Source of the DNA: Sediminibacterium ginsengisoli
GTDB taxonomy: Bacteria; Bacteroidota; Bacteroidia; Chitinophagales; Chitinophagaceae
Reading direction: 5' to 3'
Assembly: GCF_900167075.1 (NCBI RefSeq)
Contig: NZ_FUWH01000004.1
Coordinates: forward strand, 248,001 to 312,000
Length of the DNA stretch: 64,000 bases
The notes under the pieces are model-generated. The model made no database searches. It saw nothing but the letters and a program-made list of their open reading frames with translations, and was not told the origin of the DNA. A program made the translations under genes and the position numbers. This document shows positions 22,718 through 32,153 of this stretch, piece after piece (position 1 is the stretch's first letter; the number at the start of each line of letters is the position of its first letter).

Positions 22718-24568
22718 ATGAAAAAAATATCCTTCCTCCTCCTGGCGGTGCTTCTTTTCTCCGGCACCAACGCACAGTGGAAACCCTTTCGCTTTGCTTT
22801 TATCTCCGACACGCACATCAACGACAGAAACAATATTCCTTCCGAGGATCTGCGCCGCACGGTTGCAGACATCAACCAGATGACCGATATCGCTTTTGTT
22901 GTGATCACCGGTGATATAACCGAACTGGGTACAGACGAAGAGATCAGGATGGCCAAAGAGATCCTCGATCAGCTGAAAGTGCCTTATTATATTATTCCGG
23001 GCAACCACGACAGCGGCTGGAGCGAAAGCGGCGGGGTTACTTTCGCCAGGGTTTTCGGTTATGATAAATTCCGCTTCGAATACAATGGCATCAGTTTCCT
23101 CGGTTGCGCTTCCGGGCCATTTGTGCGCATGAGCGATGGTCATATTCCCCGCGATGCAGTGAATTGGCTCGATGCTGAACTCAAAAAAACTGACCCTTCA
23201 CAGCCTGTTATCTTCCTCAACCATTACCCGCTCGATAACGGTCTTGATAACTGGTATGAAATAACAGACCGCCTGAAAAAACAAAACACACTTGCCGTGC
23301 TCTGCGGCCATGGACATAATAATCATGTATTGAATTTTGAGGGAATTCCGGGTGTAATGGGCCGCTCCAATCTGCGTGCAAAAGCCGAGACCGGTGGTTA
23401 TAACCTCGTGGATGTCAGAACAGACTCGCTCATTTTTTCCGAAAGGAGGCCCGGGGTAAACACACTGCTGCCCTGGGCAAAGGTGAAGCTGCAGAAACAT
23501 GATTATGCCTCAATGCCCCGTCCGGCCACTCATCCTGTATACACGCTTAACGACAGCTTTCCTGCCGTTAAACCGAAGTGGACATTCAGCTCAGATGCCA
23601 ACGTGATCTCAACGCCCGCGGTGGCTGGTAAACTGGTTGTTTTCGGGAACAGTATCGGCCGTATCGATGCACTGAATATCAGCAACGGTAAAAAACAATG
23701 GTCGTACCAGACCCGGGGCGCCATTTACTCTTCGCCTGCCGTGAGTGAGAACAAAGTAGTATTAGGTTCAGGCGATGGGAATGTGTATTGTCTCGATGCG
23801 GTGAAAGGGAAATTATTATGGTCGTTCAAAGCAGGCGCGGCAGTATTGGGTTCGCCGCTGATCAGCAACAACACTGTATACATAGGTGCCAGTGATCATG
23901 CATTCAGGGCCATCGATCTGCAGACCGGCAGGGAAAAATGGCGGTTCGACAGTCTTGGCGGACCGATGGTAAGCACGCCGGTAATCCATGATGGTCATGT
24001 TATTTTCGGTGCCTGGGATACTTATCTCTATTCGCTCGACGCCGTTACAGGTAAACTGAACTGGAAATGGAGCAATGGTTCTACCGTAAAAAACCTATCG
24101 CCGGCATCCTGCATCCCGCTGATCCATGACGGTGTGATCTATGTGGCGGCTCCCGATCGTGTATTATCGGCAATCGATTTCAAAACCGGCAGCACGCTCT
24201 GGCGCAGCAAAGAAGGCGCTTTACGCGAGTCAACGGGTATATCGGCCGACGGCAAATGGATTTATGGAAAAAGTATGAACGACAGCATCGTGGCATTTCC
24301 CACTTCCCGCACGCTGCCACAGGCCGCCTGGAAACTGAACTGCGGATTCGGCTACGAGCATGCGCCATCCATGCTTACGGAAAAAGACGGCCAGCTCATC
24401 TTCGGTACCAAGAACGGCCGTGTTTATTCCGTGAATACAAGAACCCGTGAAAAAAGCTGGGCCTATAAGATCGACAATTCTATGGTCAATACAGTAAATG
24501 TGATTTCCTCCAGAAGTGTTATTGCATCCACTATGGATGGTAAAGTATGCCTCCTGGAAGTAAACTAA
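22718..24568 (+). CDS. Secreted metallophosphoesterase fused to a PQQ-type beta-propeller
   Basis: 616 aa from MKKISFLLLAVLLFSGTNAQ, a signal peptide. Residues ~25-260 are a calcineurin-like phosphoesterase with the metal-ligand blocks FISDTHINDR, VITGDITELG, IPGNHDSG, LNHYPLD and LCGHGHNN. Residues ~290-616 are repeated PQQ/BamB-like blades (GRIDALNISNGKKQW, GNVYCLDAVKGKLLW, HAFRAIDLQTGREKW, TYLYSLDAVTGKLNW, GRVYSVNTRTREKSW). The fusion suggests a periplasmic or surface enzyme whose propeller binds partner or substrate. It is followed 11 bases later by a hydrolase gene, forming an operon. Confidence 0.88.
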   Translation: MKKISFLLLAVLLFSGTNAQWKPFRFAFISDTHINDRNNIPSEDLRRTVADINQMTDIAFVVITGDITELGTDEEIRMAKEILDQLKVPYYIIPGNHDSGWSESGGVTFARVFGYDKFRFEYNGISFLGCASGPFVRMSDGHIPRDAVNWLDAELKKTDPSQPVIFLNHYPLDNGLDNWYEITDRLKKQNTLAVLCGHGHNNHVLNFEGIPGVMGRSNLRAKAETGGYNLVDVRTDSLIFSERRPGVNTLLPWAKVKLQKHDYASMPRPATHPVYTLNDSFPAVKPKWTFSSDANVISTPAVAGKLVVFGNSIGRIDALNISNGKKQWSYQTRGAIYSSPAVSENKVVLGSGDGNVYCLDAVKGKLLWSFKAGAAVLGSPLISNNTVYIGASDHAFRAIDLQTGREKWRFDSLGGPMVSTPVIHDGHVIFGAWDTYLYSLDAVTGKLNWKWSNGSTVKNLSPASCIPLIHDGVIYVAAPDRVLSAIDFKTGSTLWRSKEGALRESTGISADGKWIYGKSMNDSIVAFPTSRTLPQAAWKLNCGFGYEHAPSMLTEKDGQLIFGTKNGRVYSVNTRTREKSWAYKIDNSMVNTVNVISSRSVIASTMDGKVCLLEVN

Positions 24569-24579
24569 AACTTTTCCCG

Positions 24580-25434
24580 ATGTTCAAAACCTGCTTACTC
24601 ACCTGCCTCCTGCTCGCTTCGGCAATGCTGCATGCGCAACAGAGAATCTTTCTTTACCCGCAGCAACGGGAAGATATTATGCATAAGGGCTTTGATACCA
24701 TTGCCCCCTTTATGGATTATTATCCCGCGCCCAACGACACCACAAAGGGCGGAAAGACGGCTGTACTGATTTGTCCGGGCGGTGCCTACACCCATCTTGC
24801 CTGGGAAAAAGAAGGTATTTTGCCGGCCCGTTTTTTCAATGCAAACGGGATTGATGCTTTTGTGTTACGTTACCGGCTCAACAATGTACAGCAGCAGGGG
24901 CATCATTTCCCTGCCCAGTATAACGACGCCACCACAGCACTCCGTATTATCAGGGAGAAAGCGGCGGAATGGCATATCGATCCGGCCAGGACCGGGGTTA
25001 TGGGGTTTTCTGCCGGGGGGCACCTTGCCGCCACTACCGGCACTATCCGCGACGATGGTCGGCAGGCTCCGGCTTTCCTGGTGCTGGTTTATCCCGTTAT
25101 CACACTTACCGATCTCTTCGCACATAAAAGAAGCCGTGAAATGGTTACAGGCAGTGCAAAACCAGATAGTGCTTTGATCGAACGCTTATCAGCTGAAAAA
25201 AGAGTTACAGCCCAAACCCCGCCAACCCTGCTCATCCATGCCGATGATGATGCAAGCGTACCGCCACAGAACAGCATTCTCTTCTATGAAGCCCTGAAGA
25301 AGAACAAAGTGCGTGCGGCAATGCTGATCTATGACCGTGGCGGACATGGCTTTGGCATGGCTGCCACGGATCCGTTTACCGGCCAGTGGCCTTCGGCAGT
25401 GGTACAATGGTTGTCCAGGCAGGGTTTCCGCTGA
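24580..25434 (+). CDS. Secreted alpha/beta hydrolase (acetylxylan-esterase-like)
   Basis: 284 aa from MFKTCLLTCLLLASAMLHAQ (signal peptide). The hydrolase core shows ICPGGAYTHLAWEKEG (oxyanion loop), nucleophile elbow GVMGFSAGGHLAAT, acidic residue in LIHADDDASVPP, and His in YDRGGHGFG. The HLAWEKEG motif is typical of the BD-FAE/acetyl-xylan esterase-like group found with glycan degradation in Bacteroidota; the substrate here is unknown. Second gene of the operon with the phosphoesterase-propeller gene. Confidence 0.85.
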   Translation: MFKTCLLTCLLLASAMLHAQQRIFLYPQQREDIMHKGFDTIAPFMDYYPAPNDTTKGGKTAVLICPGGAYTHLAWEKEGILPARFFNANGIDAFVLRYRLNNVQQQGHHFPAQYNDATTALRIIREKAAEWHIDPARTGVMGFSAGGHLAATTGTIRDDGRQAPAFLVLVYPVITLTDLFAHKRSREMVTGSAKPDSALIERLSAEKRVTAQTPPTLLIHADDDASVPPQNSILFYEALKKNKVRAAMLIYDRGGHGFGMAATDPFTGQWPSAVVQWLSRQGFR

Positions 25435-25546
25435 TCAAAATAGATCGATAAAAAATAGGGTTAAATAATTCAAATGATATTATTTATCAAATAATTTTCT
25501 AACTTTCGTATCTCATCAAATACAACACACACTAACTAACCACATC

Positions 25547-26092
25547 ATGGCAAAAGCAATGAAAAAAAAAGCTGCCAAACCTGCTCCTAAAAAAGCAGCA
25601 AAACCAGCAGCTAAAAAAGCAGCGCCTAAGAAAGCGGCTGCGAAAAAAGCAGTAAAACCTGCAGCAAAAAAAGCAGCACCTAAAAAAGCAGTTGCAAAAA
25701 AAACAGCCGCTAAAAAAGTAGTTGCGAAAAAAGCCGCTCCGAAAAAAGTTGCTGCTAAGAAGTCCGCAAAACCAGCAGCAAAAAAAGCAGCACCTAAAAA
25801 GGCAGTTGCGAAAAAAGCAGCCGCTAAAAAAGTAGTTGCAAAGAAGGCAGCGCCTAAAAAAGCAACAGCAAAAAAGACAGCAGCGAAACCTGCGCCTAAA
25901 AAAGCAGCGCCCAAAAAAGCGGTTGCAAAAAAGGCCGCAAAACCAGCAGCTAAGCCAGTTGCGAAAAAAGTAGCTCCTAAAAAACCAGTGGCTAAAAAGC
26001 CTGTAGCAGCACCAGCGCCGGCACCAGCTCCTGTTGAAGCACCTGTGTTGTTCCCTGAAATGCCAGCAAGCGACAAGCCAGCTGAAGCTTAG
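25547..26092 (+). CDS. Lys/Ala-rich histone H1-like protein
   Basis: 181 aa composed almost entirely of Lys, Ala, Pro and Val in repeated blocks of the type [12 protein letters not shown] and KPAAKK, as in the C-terminal tails of eukaryotic H1 and bacterial histone-like proteins. It has a Pro/Ala and acidic end ([22 protein letters not shown]). It has no globular DNA-binding domain, so it is a free tail that would bind DNA electrostatically and may compact the nucleoid. The DNA is itself a degenerate repeat, so copy number of blocks may vary between strains and assemblies. The start MAKAMKKK is the first ATG. Single gene with a strong terminator. Confidence 0.85.
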   Translation: MAKAMKKKAAKPAPKKAAKPAAKKAAPKKAAAKKAVKPAAKKAAPKKAVAKKTAAKKVVAKKAAPKKVAAKKSAKPAAKKAAPKKAVAKKAAAKKVVAKKAAPKKATAKKTAAKPAPKKAAPKKAVAKKAAKPAAKPVAKKVAPKKPVAKKPVAAPAPAPAPVEAPVLFPEMPASDKPAEA

Positions 26093-26116
26093 TAGTTTCC
26101 GCTAATTATATTTTAT

Positions 26117-26158
26117 AACTCCTGTTATTATTTGAATCAAATGAGAACAGGAGTTTTT
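26117..26158 (+). terminator. Intrinsic terminator of the histone-like gene
   Basis: AACTCCTGTT / AACAGGAGTT form a 10-bp stem with a long loop that can itself pair (ATTTGA/TCAAAT), followed by TTTTTT. It covers upstream start codons of the next frame, which supports starting the metalloprotease at 26198. Confidence 0.85.
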
Positions 26159-26197
26159 TATTTCCCGTCTATTTATTTACCTGCTCAACCAAAACTT

Positions 26198-28603
26198 ATG
26201 CGACATTTTCTTGCAGCCATCTGTTGTTGCCTTTCGCTGGCATTAAGCGCCCAGCCTGCTTCGAAGATCACGGAGAAAACGAAAAACATGAAACGCTACG
26301 ACGGCTTCTTTACTTTCTGGTGGGACCATCAGAACGGAAAGATCTGGTTATTGGTAGACAAACTGGATAAAGAGTTTCTGTACGTCAATTCACTTCCTTC
26401 CGGACTTGGTTCCAACGATGTTGGTCTTGACCGCGGCCAGATCGGCAGCAGCAGGATCGTCTATTTCACCAGGGTTGGCCGCAAGCTGATGCTCATACAG
26501 CCCAATTACAATTACCGCGCTGTTTCCGCAGATGCCAACGAACAGCGGGCTGTGCGGGAATCCTTTGCACAATCTGCCATTGCCGGCTTTACCGTTGATG
26601 AAGAAGAAGGTGATAAAGTGCTGGTGGATGCAACTTCATTTTTTGTACGTGATGCACATGGCATAGCAGACCGCATCAGGGGGATGCGCCAGGGAACTTA
26701 TGCGTTCAATGAGCAGCGTTCTGCTGTTTACCTCGCCAATACCAGGAATTTTCCGCTCAACAGCGAATTCGAAGCTACCATTACTTTTACCGGTGGCAGC
26801 GATGCAGGCAGGTTTGTGACCACTGTTACCCCTTCGGCAGAAGCTATTACGCTGCGTGTACATCATTCATTTGTACAGCTGCCGGATAACAAATACACGC
26901 CACGCGCTTATGATATCAGGAGCGGGTATTTCGGGATATCTTATTTCGATTACAGCAGCCCTTTCTCCGAACAGATCCAGCAAATGTTCATTGCCCGCCA
27001 CCGCCTGGAAAAGAAAGATCCTTCAGCATCCATCAGCGAAGCTGTGAAACCGATCGTATATTATCTCGACAATGGCACGCCCGAGCCGATCCGATCCGCA
27101 CTGCTCGATGGCGCCCGCTGGTGGAACCAGGCTTTTGAAGCCGCGGGTTACAAGGATGCTTTTATTGTAAAGATCCTCCCCGATTCTGCCGATGCGATGG
27201 ATATCCGTTATAATATGATCAACTGGGTACACAGGTCGAGCCGCGGCTGGAGCTATGGCGCTTCCGTTACAGATCCACGCACCGGTGAGATCATCAAAGG
27301 CCAGGTAACCCTTGGTTCATTAAGGGTGAGACAGGATTACCTCATTTTCACAGGACTGATCTCGCCCTATGAAACTGGTATGCCTGCGCCCACAGTTATC
27401 AAAGAAGCAGCCTTGCAGCGGTTACGGCAACTCTCGGCACATGAGATCGGGCATACGCTCGGGCTTCAGCATAATTATGCTTCCAGTTTCAATAACCGGG
27501 CTTCTGTGATGGATTACCCGCATCCTGTTGTTCAGCTGACAGGTAAAGGAGATATCGATATTTCGGCTCCTTATACCAGCCAGATCGGCGAATGGGACAA
27601 GCGCGCCATCATGTACGGTTACAGCCAGTTTACACCTGCATCAGAGAAGAAAGCTTTGCAAGAGCTGCTCGAAGCCAATACCAAAGCGGGACTTCTCTTT
27701 ATTGCCGATGCCGACTCGCGCGCTGCAGGCGGAATGCATCCGTATGCCCACCTTTGGGATAATGGTAAAGATGCCGTAGACGAACTGAAACATGTGCTGA
27801 ACGTAAGACAGAAAGCACTGGATCGTTTTTCGGAAAAAGCCATTCCCGTAAATACACCGCTTTCCAAACTGGAAGATGTGCTGGTCCCCGTTTATAATTA
27901 CCACCGTTACCAGCTCGAAGCCATCTGCAAACTTATCGGCGGGATGAATTACAGTTATAGTGTGCGGGGCGATGAGCAGGCGCAGCCACAGGTTCTTTCC
28001 AACAGTGTTCAACAAAAAGCCCTCCAGGCTGCAATGGATTGTCTATCGCCCGATGTACTCACAATTCCCGACAGGATCATCCGCCTGATCCCGCCACGAC
28101 CGCCGATGTATTATAATGTGGGTGAGTTGTTCTCCAAACGTACGGGTATGAGTTTTGACCCGCTGGCTGCTGCGGAAGCACTTGCTGATTACGAACTTGA
28201 ATTCCTGTTCAACGCAGAACGGGCCAACAGGCTGGAACAGTTCAAGGCCCGTGCAGGCACTATCGGTTTCGGCGACCTGCTCGATACATTGATTGCGAGA
28301 ACCTGGAAATCATCCCTGCAGCAGGGCCTGAAAGGGCAGGTTCAGCTTCAGCTTCAGCAAATGGTATTAACCTGGCTGATCGGCCTGAGCCAGAGCGAGA
28401 ATGCAGGTTATGCAGTAAAGACGATCTGCTTCGACAGACTGCAGCAATTAAAACAATATGCTGCTGCAAGACTCAAAACAACACCGACTTTAAAAGCGCA
28501 TTACAGCTACGCTATCGAAAGAATAGAAAAACCGAAGGACATTACTTTACCACAACACAAAGACCTGCCACCCGGCGCTCCTATCGGTTGTGATGATTAT
28601 TGA
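26198..28603 (+). CDS. Secreted zinc-dependent metalloprotease (DUF5117/DUF4953 type)
   Basis: 801 aa from MRHFLAAICCCLSLALSAQ, a signal peptide; the frame's earlier ATG lies inside the histone-gene terminator. The N-terminal region (KRYDGFFTFWWDHQNGKIWLLV, KEFLYVNSLPSGLGSNDVGLDRGQ) is a DUF5117-like domain. The metzincin-like site HEIGHTLGLQHNY at about residues 415-427 provides the zinc ligands and general base, followed by MDYPHPVVQL. The family is widespread in Bacteroidota and Gemmatimonadota; substrates are unknown. Periplasmic or outer-membrane-associated by its signal. Confidence 0.9.
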   Translation: MRHFLAAICCCLSLALSAQPASKITEKTKNMKRYDGFFTFWWDHQNGKIWLLVDKLDKEFLYVNSLPSGLGSNDVGLDRGQIGSSRIVYFTRVGRKLMLIQPNYNYRAVSADANEQRAVRESFAQSAIAGFTVDEEEGDKVLVDATSFFVRDAHGIADRIRGMRQGTYAFNEQRSAVYLANTRNFPLNSEFEATITFTGGSDAGRFVTTVTPSAEAITLRVHHSFVQLPDNKYTPRAYDIRSGYFGISYFDYSSPFSEQIQQMFIARHRLEKKDPSASISEAVKPIVYYLDNGTPEPIRSALLDGARWWNQAFEAAGYKDAFIVKILPDSADAMDIRYNMINWVHRSSRGWSYGASVTDPRTGEIIKGQVTLGSLRVRQDYLIFTGLISPYETGMPAPTVIKEAALQRLRQLSAHEIGHTLGLQHNYASSFNNRASVMDYPHPVVQLTGKGDIDISAPYTSQIGEWDKRAIMYGYSQFTPASEKKALQELLEANTKAGLLFIADADSRAAGGMHPYAHLWDNGKDAVDELKHVLNVRQKALDRFSEKAIPVNTPLSKLEDVLVPVYNYHRYQLEAICKLIGGMNYSYSVRGDEQAQPQVLSNSVQQKALQAAMDCLSPDVLTIPDRIIRLIPPRPPMYYNVGELFSKRTGMSFDPLAAAEALADYELEFLFNAERANRLEQFKARAGTIGFGDLLDTLIARTWKSSLQQGLKGQVQLQLQQMVLTWLIGLSQSENAGYAVKTICFDRLQQLKQYAAARLKTTPTLKAHYSYAIERIEKPKDITLPQHKDLPPGAPIGCDDY

Positions 28604-28621
28604 TTCAGATACCGCTAAATA

Positions 28622-28652
28622 AAACGGTCCCCGAAATACCCGGGGACCGTTT
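28622..28652. terminator. Bidirectional terminator between convergent genes
   Basis: AAACGGTCCCCG / CGGGGACCGTTT, a 12-bp stem with a 7-base loop between the metalloprotease (plus) and PDH E2 (minus) genes. Both flanks are A/T-rich, so it probably serves both. Confidence 0.85.
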
Positions 28653-28672
28653 CTTATTTATATGTTTCCGGA

Positions 28673-30352
28673 TTATACCAGCATTCTTAAAGGTTCTTCC
28701 AGCAGTGATTTCAGTGTTTGCAGGAATGCAGCTCCTGTTGCACCATCTACTACGCGGTGGTCGCAGCTCAGCGTTACCTTCATGATATTGCCGGGAACGA
28801 TCTGACCGTTCTTCACAACAGGTACCTGGGAAATACCACCTACTGCAAGGATACAGGCATTAGGCTGGTTGATGATGGCAGTGAATTCATCAATACCGAA
28901 CATACCCAGGTTTGAAATAGTGAAAGTACTTCCTTCCCAATCTGCAGGCTGCAGTTTTTTGTCTTTCGCTTTTTTAGCGAAATCTTTCACTTCTGTTCCG
29001 ATCTGGCTGAGTGATTTATTATCTGCAAAACGGACTACAGGCACCAGCAGACCATCTTCCACCGCAACGGCTACGCCGATATTGATATGATGGTTGTGGC
29101 GGATCTGCTCTCCCAGCCAGCTGCTGTTGATCTGCGGATGTTGTTTCAGCGCAGTGGCAGTTGCCTTGATCACCATATCGTTGAAGCTGATCTTGATCGG
29201 TGCAGATTCGTTGATCCTGGTACGGGCTGCAACAGCTGCATCCATATCGATCACCATAGTGAGATAGAAATGCGGTGCTGTGAACAGGCTTTCTCCCAGG
29301 CGTTTTGCAATGGTTTTACGCATCTGCGAAACAGGAACGTCTTCAAAGCTTACCTGTCCAACGGGTGCAGAAGCAGTTGCTGCTTTTGCCTGCGTGGCTG
29401 GTGCAGATGCCGCTGCCGGCGCTGCTGAAGGTTTGTAATTATCGATATCCACTTTGGTGATCCTTCCGTTATCACCAGAGCCTTTTACATATTTAAGATC
29501 GATGCCTTTTTCTGAAGCCATTTTCTTTGCCAGCGGAGAAGCAAAGATCCTGCCTTCGTTCACAACTTCCTGTGCGGGTTGTGCCTGGGCTGGTGCAGCC
29601 TGTGGTGCTGCGGCTTCCTGTTTAGGTGCTTCTTCTGCTTTTGGAGCTGCGGCGGCTTCAGGAGTTGCAGATCCGCCGTTTTTAACAGCTGCTACGATCG
29701 CATTCACATCCAGGCCTTCTTTACCGATGATGCAAAGCAGGTCGTTCACCTGGATCTTTTCACCGGCTTTGGCACCCTGGTATAAAAGGATACCGTCTTT
29801 ATAGCTTTCCAGTTCCATAGTGGCTTTATCCGTTTCGATATCTGCCAGCACTTCACCTTTCTTTACGGCATCGCCAATATTTTTATGCCAGCCGGCTATA
29901 ACACCTTCGGTCATGGTATCACTTAAACGTGGCATCAGCACTACTTCTTCCATGGAAGCCACATCTGCCGCTGGTTTGGCAGCCGGTGCCGCTTCTGCTG
30001 GTTTTTCAGCTGGCTTTTCTGCCGGTTTCTCTTCTTTTGCCGGTGCTGCTGCTTCAGGGGCCGGTGCTGCTGCGCCGCCACTATGCTGTGCTATGAGCGC
30101 AGATACATCTTCGCCCTGCTTACCCAGAATGGCCAGCAGGTCGTTCACCTGTAATTTGCCGCCATTCTGTGTTCCGATATGTAACAAAACGCCGTCCTGG
30201 TAGCTTTCCAGCTCCATCGTCGCTTTATCTGTTTCAATTTCTGCCAGTAGATCGCCTTTCTTCACGGTATCGCCTACCTTTTTATGCCAGGCGGCAATTA
30301 CACCTTCTGTCATGGTATCGCTAAGTCGGGGCATTAATATCACTTCAGCCAT
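28673..30352 (-). CDS. pdhC: Dihydrolipoamide acetyltransferase, E2 of pyruvate dehydrogenase
   Basis: 559 aa. Two N-terminal lipoyl domains, each with the ETDKATMELE lipoylation motif (Lys at about residues 43 and 178), are joined by Ala/Pro/Glu-rich swinging linkers. A peripheral subunit-binding domain (IFASPLAKKMASEKGIDLKYVKGSGDNGRI) and a catalytic acyltransferase domain ending in SCDHRVVDGATGAAF, with the active-site HRxxDG, follow. It transfers acetyl groups from lipoate to CoA in the cytoplasm. E1 and E3 genes are not beside it. The gene is separated from idh by 188 bases containing a terminator. Confidence 0.93.
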   Translation of the reverse strand: MAEVILMPRLSDTMTEGVIAAWHKKVGDTVKKGDLLAEIETDKATMELESYQDGVLLHIGTQNGGKLQVNDLLAILGKQGEDVSALIAQHSGGAAAPAPEAAAPAKEEKPAEKPAEKPAEAAPAAKPAADVASMEEVVLMPRLSDTMTEGVIAGWHKNIGDAVKKGEVLADIETDKATMELESYKDGILLYQGAKAGEKIQVNDLLCIIGKEGLDVNAIVAAVKNGGSATPEAAAAPKAEEAPKQEAAAPQAAPAQAQPAQEVVNEGRIFASPLAKKMASEKGIDLKYVKGSGDNGRITKVDIDNYKPSAAPAAASAPATQAKAATASAPVGQVSFEDVPVSQMRKTIAKRLGESLFTAPHFYLTMVIDMDAAVAARTRINESAPIKISFNDMVIKATATALKQHPQINSSWLGEQIRHNHHINIGVAVAVEDGLLVPVVRFADNKSLSQIGTEVKDFAKKAKDKKLQPADWEGSTFTISNLGMFGIDEFTAIINQPNACILAVGGISQVPVVKNGQIVPGNIMKVTLSCDHRVVDGATGAAFLQTLKSLLEEPLRMLV

Positions 30353-30487
30353 AGTTCGATTGCTCTTTTAAATTGAGCCGTGAAATTAAGATAAAACCCG
30401 CATTCGAGCATGGATTTGTGTGATTTAAGACGGGATATTCCGGTTTCTGCCTCCGAAACCGTTTTCGCAGGGCTCTCCCAAACAACA

Positions 30488-30514
30488 GAGGGGCTCCCTT
30501 TGCGGAAACCCCTC
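30488..30514 (-). terminator. Terminator-like hairpin downstream of the IDH gene
   Basis: GAGGGG / CCCCTC with inner partial pairing (TCC...GGA), followed on the minus strand by a TGTTGTTTG tail. It lies 27 bases after the isocitrate dehydrogenase stop on that strand, upstream of the pdhC gene. Confidence 0.55.
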
Positions 30515-30540
30515 TTCATATATGATATTATCGTATCCTG

Positions 30541-31995
30541 TTATTGTCCCTGTGCCAGGCTGTACGCCTTTTTATCACCCCAGGTATTCAGGAGTTCTGT
30601 TGAACAGATCTTGAAATCCTTCGCGAGGCGCTTGTACAGTTCGATGATATCGGTCTGTGTCAGCGGCACATCTCCCACACTTTCAAAACGGCACGCATAC
30701 TGGTTCACCAGGTTGGTGAAAGAAGAGCCTTTGGGCCATACCTGCGTTCCCCGGTTGCTGATGGTTACCAGTTTGAAGAGTTCCAGGGTATGCTGCAGGC
30801 ATTTTTCCGCAACGACATTCGGCTGCTCGTTGCTTTCGATGAACATGTCCACACCGTTGATGTATTCAACCCCGTGCTCTTTACTTTCCAGCATCGGGTT
30901 CTTTTCGAGTTTAAAGATGGTTGGTGTCACTTCCTTGTCTTCCAGCAGCGGCTTCGGATTGTTTGCCGGTTGCTTGCCGAAGTTGGCAATGATCGCTGCT
31001 GCAAATTCTGTTGTATTCAGTGATGGCGTTGCCTTACTCCCGAAATCGCCTGTATGCACCCCGCTTTCCAGGGTGTACAATAAAGCATTTTCGATCATAG
31101 CTGCTGCTTCCATCAGTCCGAGATGACGCAGCATCCCGAAGCCGCTTAACAGCAATGCGGTAGGGTTGGCAATATTTTTTCCCGCAATATCCGGAGCTGT
31201 TCCGTGTACTGCTTCAAAAATAGAGATATGATCCCCGATATTGGCCGATGGCGCAAAGCCGAGACCTCCCACCAGTCCTGCACAAAGATCGCTTACAATA
31301 TCTCCCTGCAGGTTGGTCAGTACCACTACGTCAAAAAGATCGGGGCGGCTTACCAGTTTCATACACAGGTCGTCCACGATCACATCGTCTGCTTTCAGGT
31401 CCGGATAATCTTTTGCTACTTCATAGAACACTTCAAGGAAAAGCCCGTCGGTGATCTTCATGATATTGGCTTTGTGTCCGCAGGTAATGCGGGTCGCTTT
31501 TTTCTTGCGTGCCATTTCAAATGCATAACGGATCACCTGTTCGCTTCCCGGGCGGGTAATGAACCTGCGGCTCAGTGCCACATCGTGCGTGAGCATATGT
31601 TCAACACCACCATAGGTATCTTCAATGTTTTCCCTTACGATTGTGATATCGATAGGAATACCTGCTTTACTGAACACGGTATCCACACCATGCAATGTCT
31701 GGAAGGTTCTTTTATTGGCATAAGTGTTCCAGGTTTTACGCGCCGTAACATTCACGCTTTTTACGCCTTTCCCTTTCGGGGTTTCCATGGGGCCTTTGAA
31801 AAGAATTCCCAGTGATTCGATGGTGGCCTGGGCTTCGGGGGTCATACCATTACTGTATCCCTTGTCGAACACCCATTTACCCATATCCACAAATTCATAG
31901 GTAAGCGGCACTTTGGCGGCTTTGAAAATGTCTAGAACGGCATCCATGATTTCTGGGCCAATCCCATCTCCTTTTGCTACGGCTATTTTGGTCAT
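30541..31995 (-). CDS. icd: NADP-type isocitrate dehydrogenase
   Basis: 484 aa from MTKIAVAKGDGIGPEIMDAVL; the frame's earlier ATG adds 8 non-conserved residues. The isocitrate/isopropylmalate dehydrogenase family is clear: GDGIGPE, the substrate loop KSVNVTARKTWNTYANKRTF, ENIEDTYGGVEH, the metal-binding region DVVVLTNLQGDIVSDLCAGL, and HGTAPDIAGKNIANP. The ~140-residue C-terminal extension after the catalytic core is typical of the Thermus/Rickettsia-type enzyme. It catalyses isocitrate to 2-oxoglutarate in the TCA cycle; adjacency to pdhC fits central carbon metabolism. Cofactor preference is inferred from the subfamily. Confidence 0.9.
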   Translation of the reverse strand: MTKIAVAKGDGIGPEIMDAVLDIFKAAKVPLTYEFVDMGKWVFDKGYSNGMTPEAQATIESLGILFKGPMETPKGKGVKSVNVTARKTWNTYANKRTFQTLHGVDTVFSKAGIPIDITIVRENIEDTYGGVEHMLTHDVALSRRFITRPGSEQVIRYAFEMARKKKATRITCGHKANIMKITDGLFLEVFYEVAKDYPDLKADDVIVDDLCMKLVSRPDLFDVVVLTNLQGDIVSDLCAGLVGGLGFAPSANIGDHISIFEAVHGTAPDIAGKNIANPTALLLSGFGMLRHLGLMEAAAMIENALLYTLESGVHTGDFGSKATPSLNTTEFAAAIIANFGKQPANNPKPLLEDKEVTPTIFKLEKNPMLESKEHGVEYINGVDMFIESNEQPNVVAEKCLQHTLELFKLVTISNRGTQVWPKGSSFTNLVNQYACRFESVGDVPLTQTDIIELYKRLAKDFKICSTELLNTWGDKKAYSLAQGQ

Positions 31996-32153
31996 ATCCA
32001 ATTGTTTAAAGTGCTGCAAAATTACGCTTTGCCGCCAACATATCCGTGTTAAAAGAATAAGCTTTTTTCTACCGGAATCCTTACCGTTCCTACCTTTTTA
32101 ACCTCTTTCTTATCCCGCATTTCCTTATTTTTACCCAAAGCAACCCCATGCCT

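Noticed and set aside
25560..26000. Short repeated DNA resembling a CRISPR or tandem repeat array
   Set aside because: The repeats are protein-coding codon blocks of irregular spacing without unique spacers.
25516..26076. Long minus-strand frame opposite the Lys/Ala-rich gene
   Set aside because: It encodes an Ala/Phe/Gly repeat that is the mirror image of the Lys/Ala codons; the plus frame has the natural start and histone-like composition.
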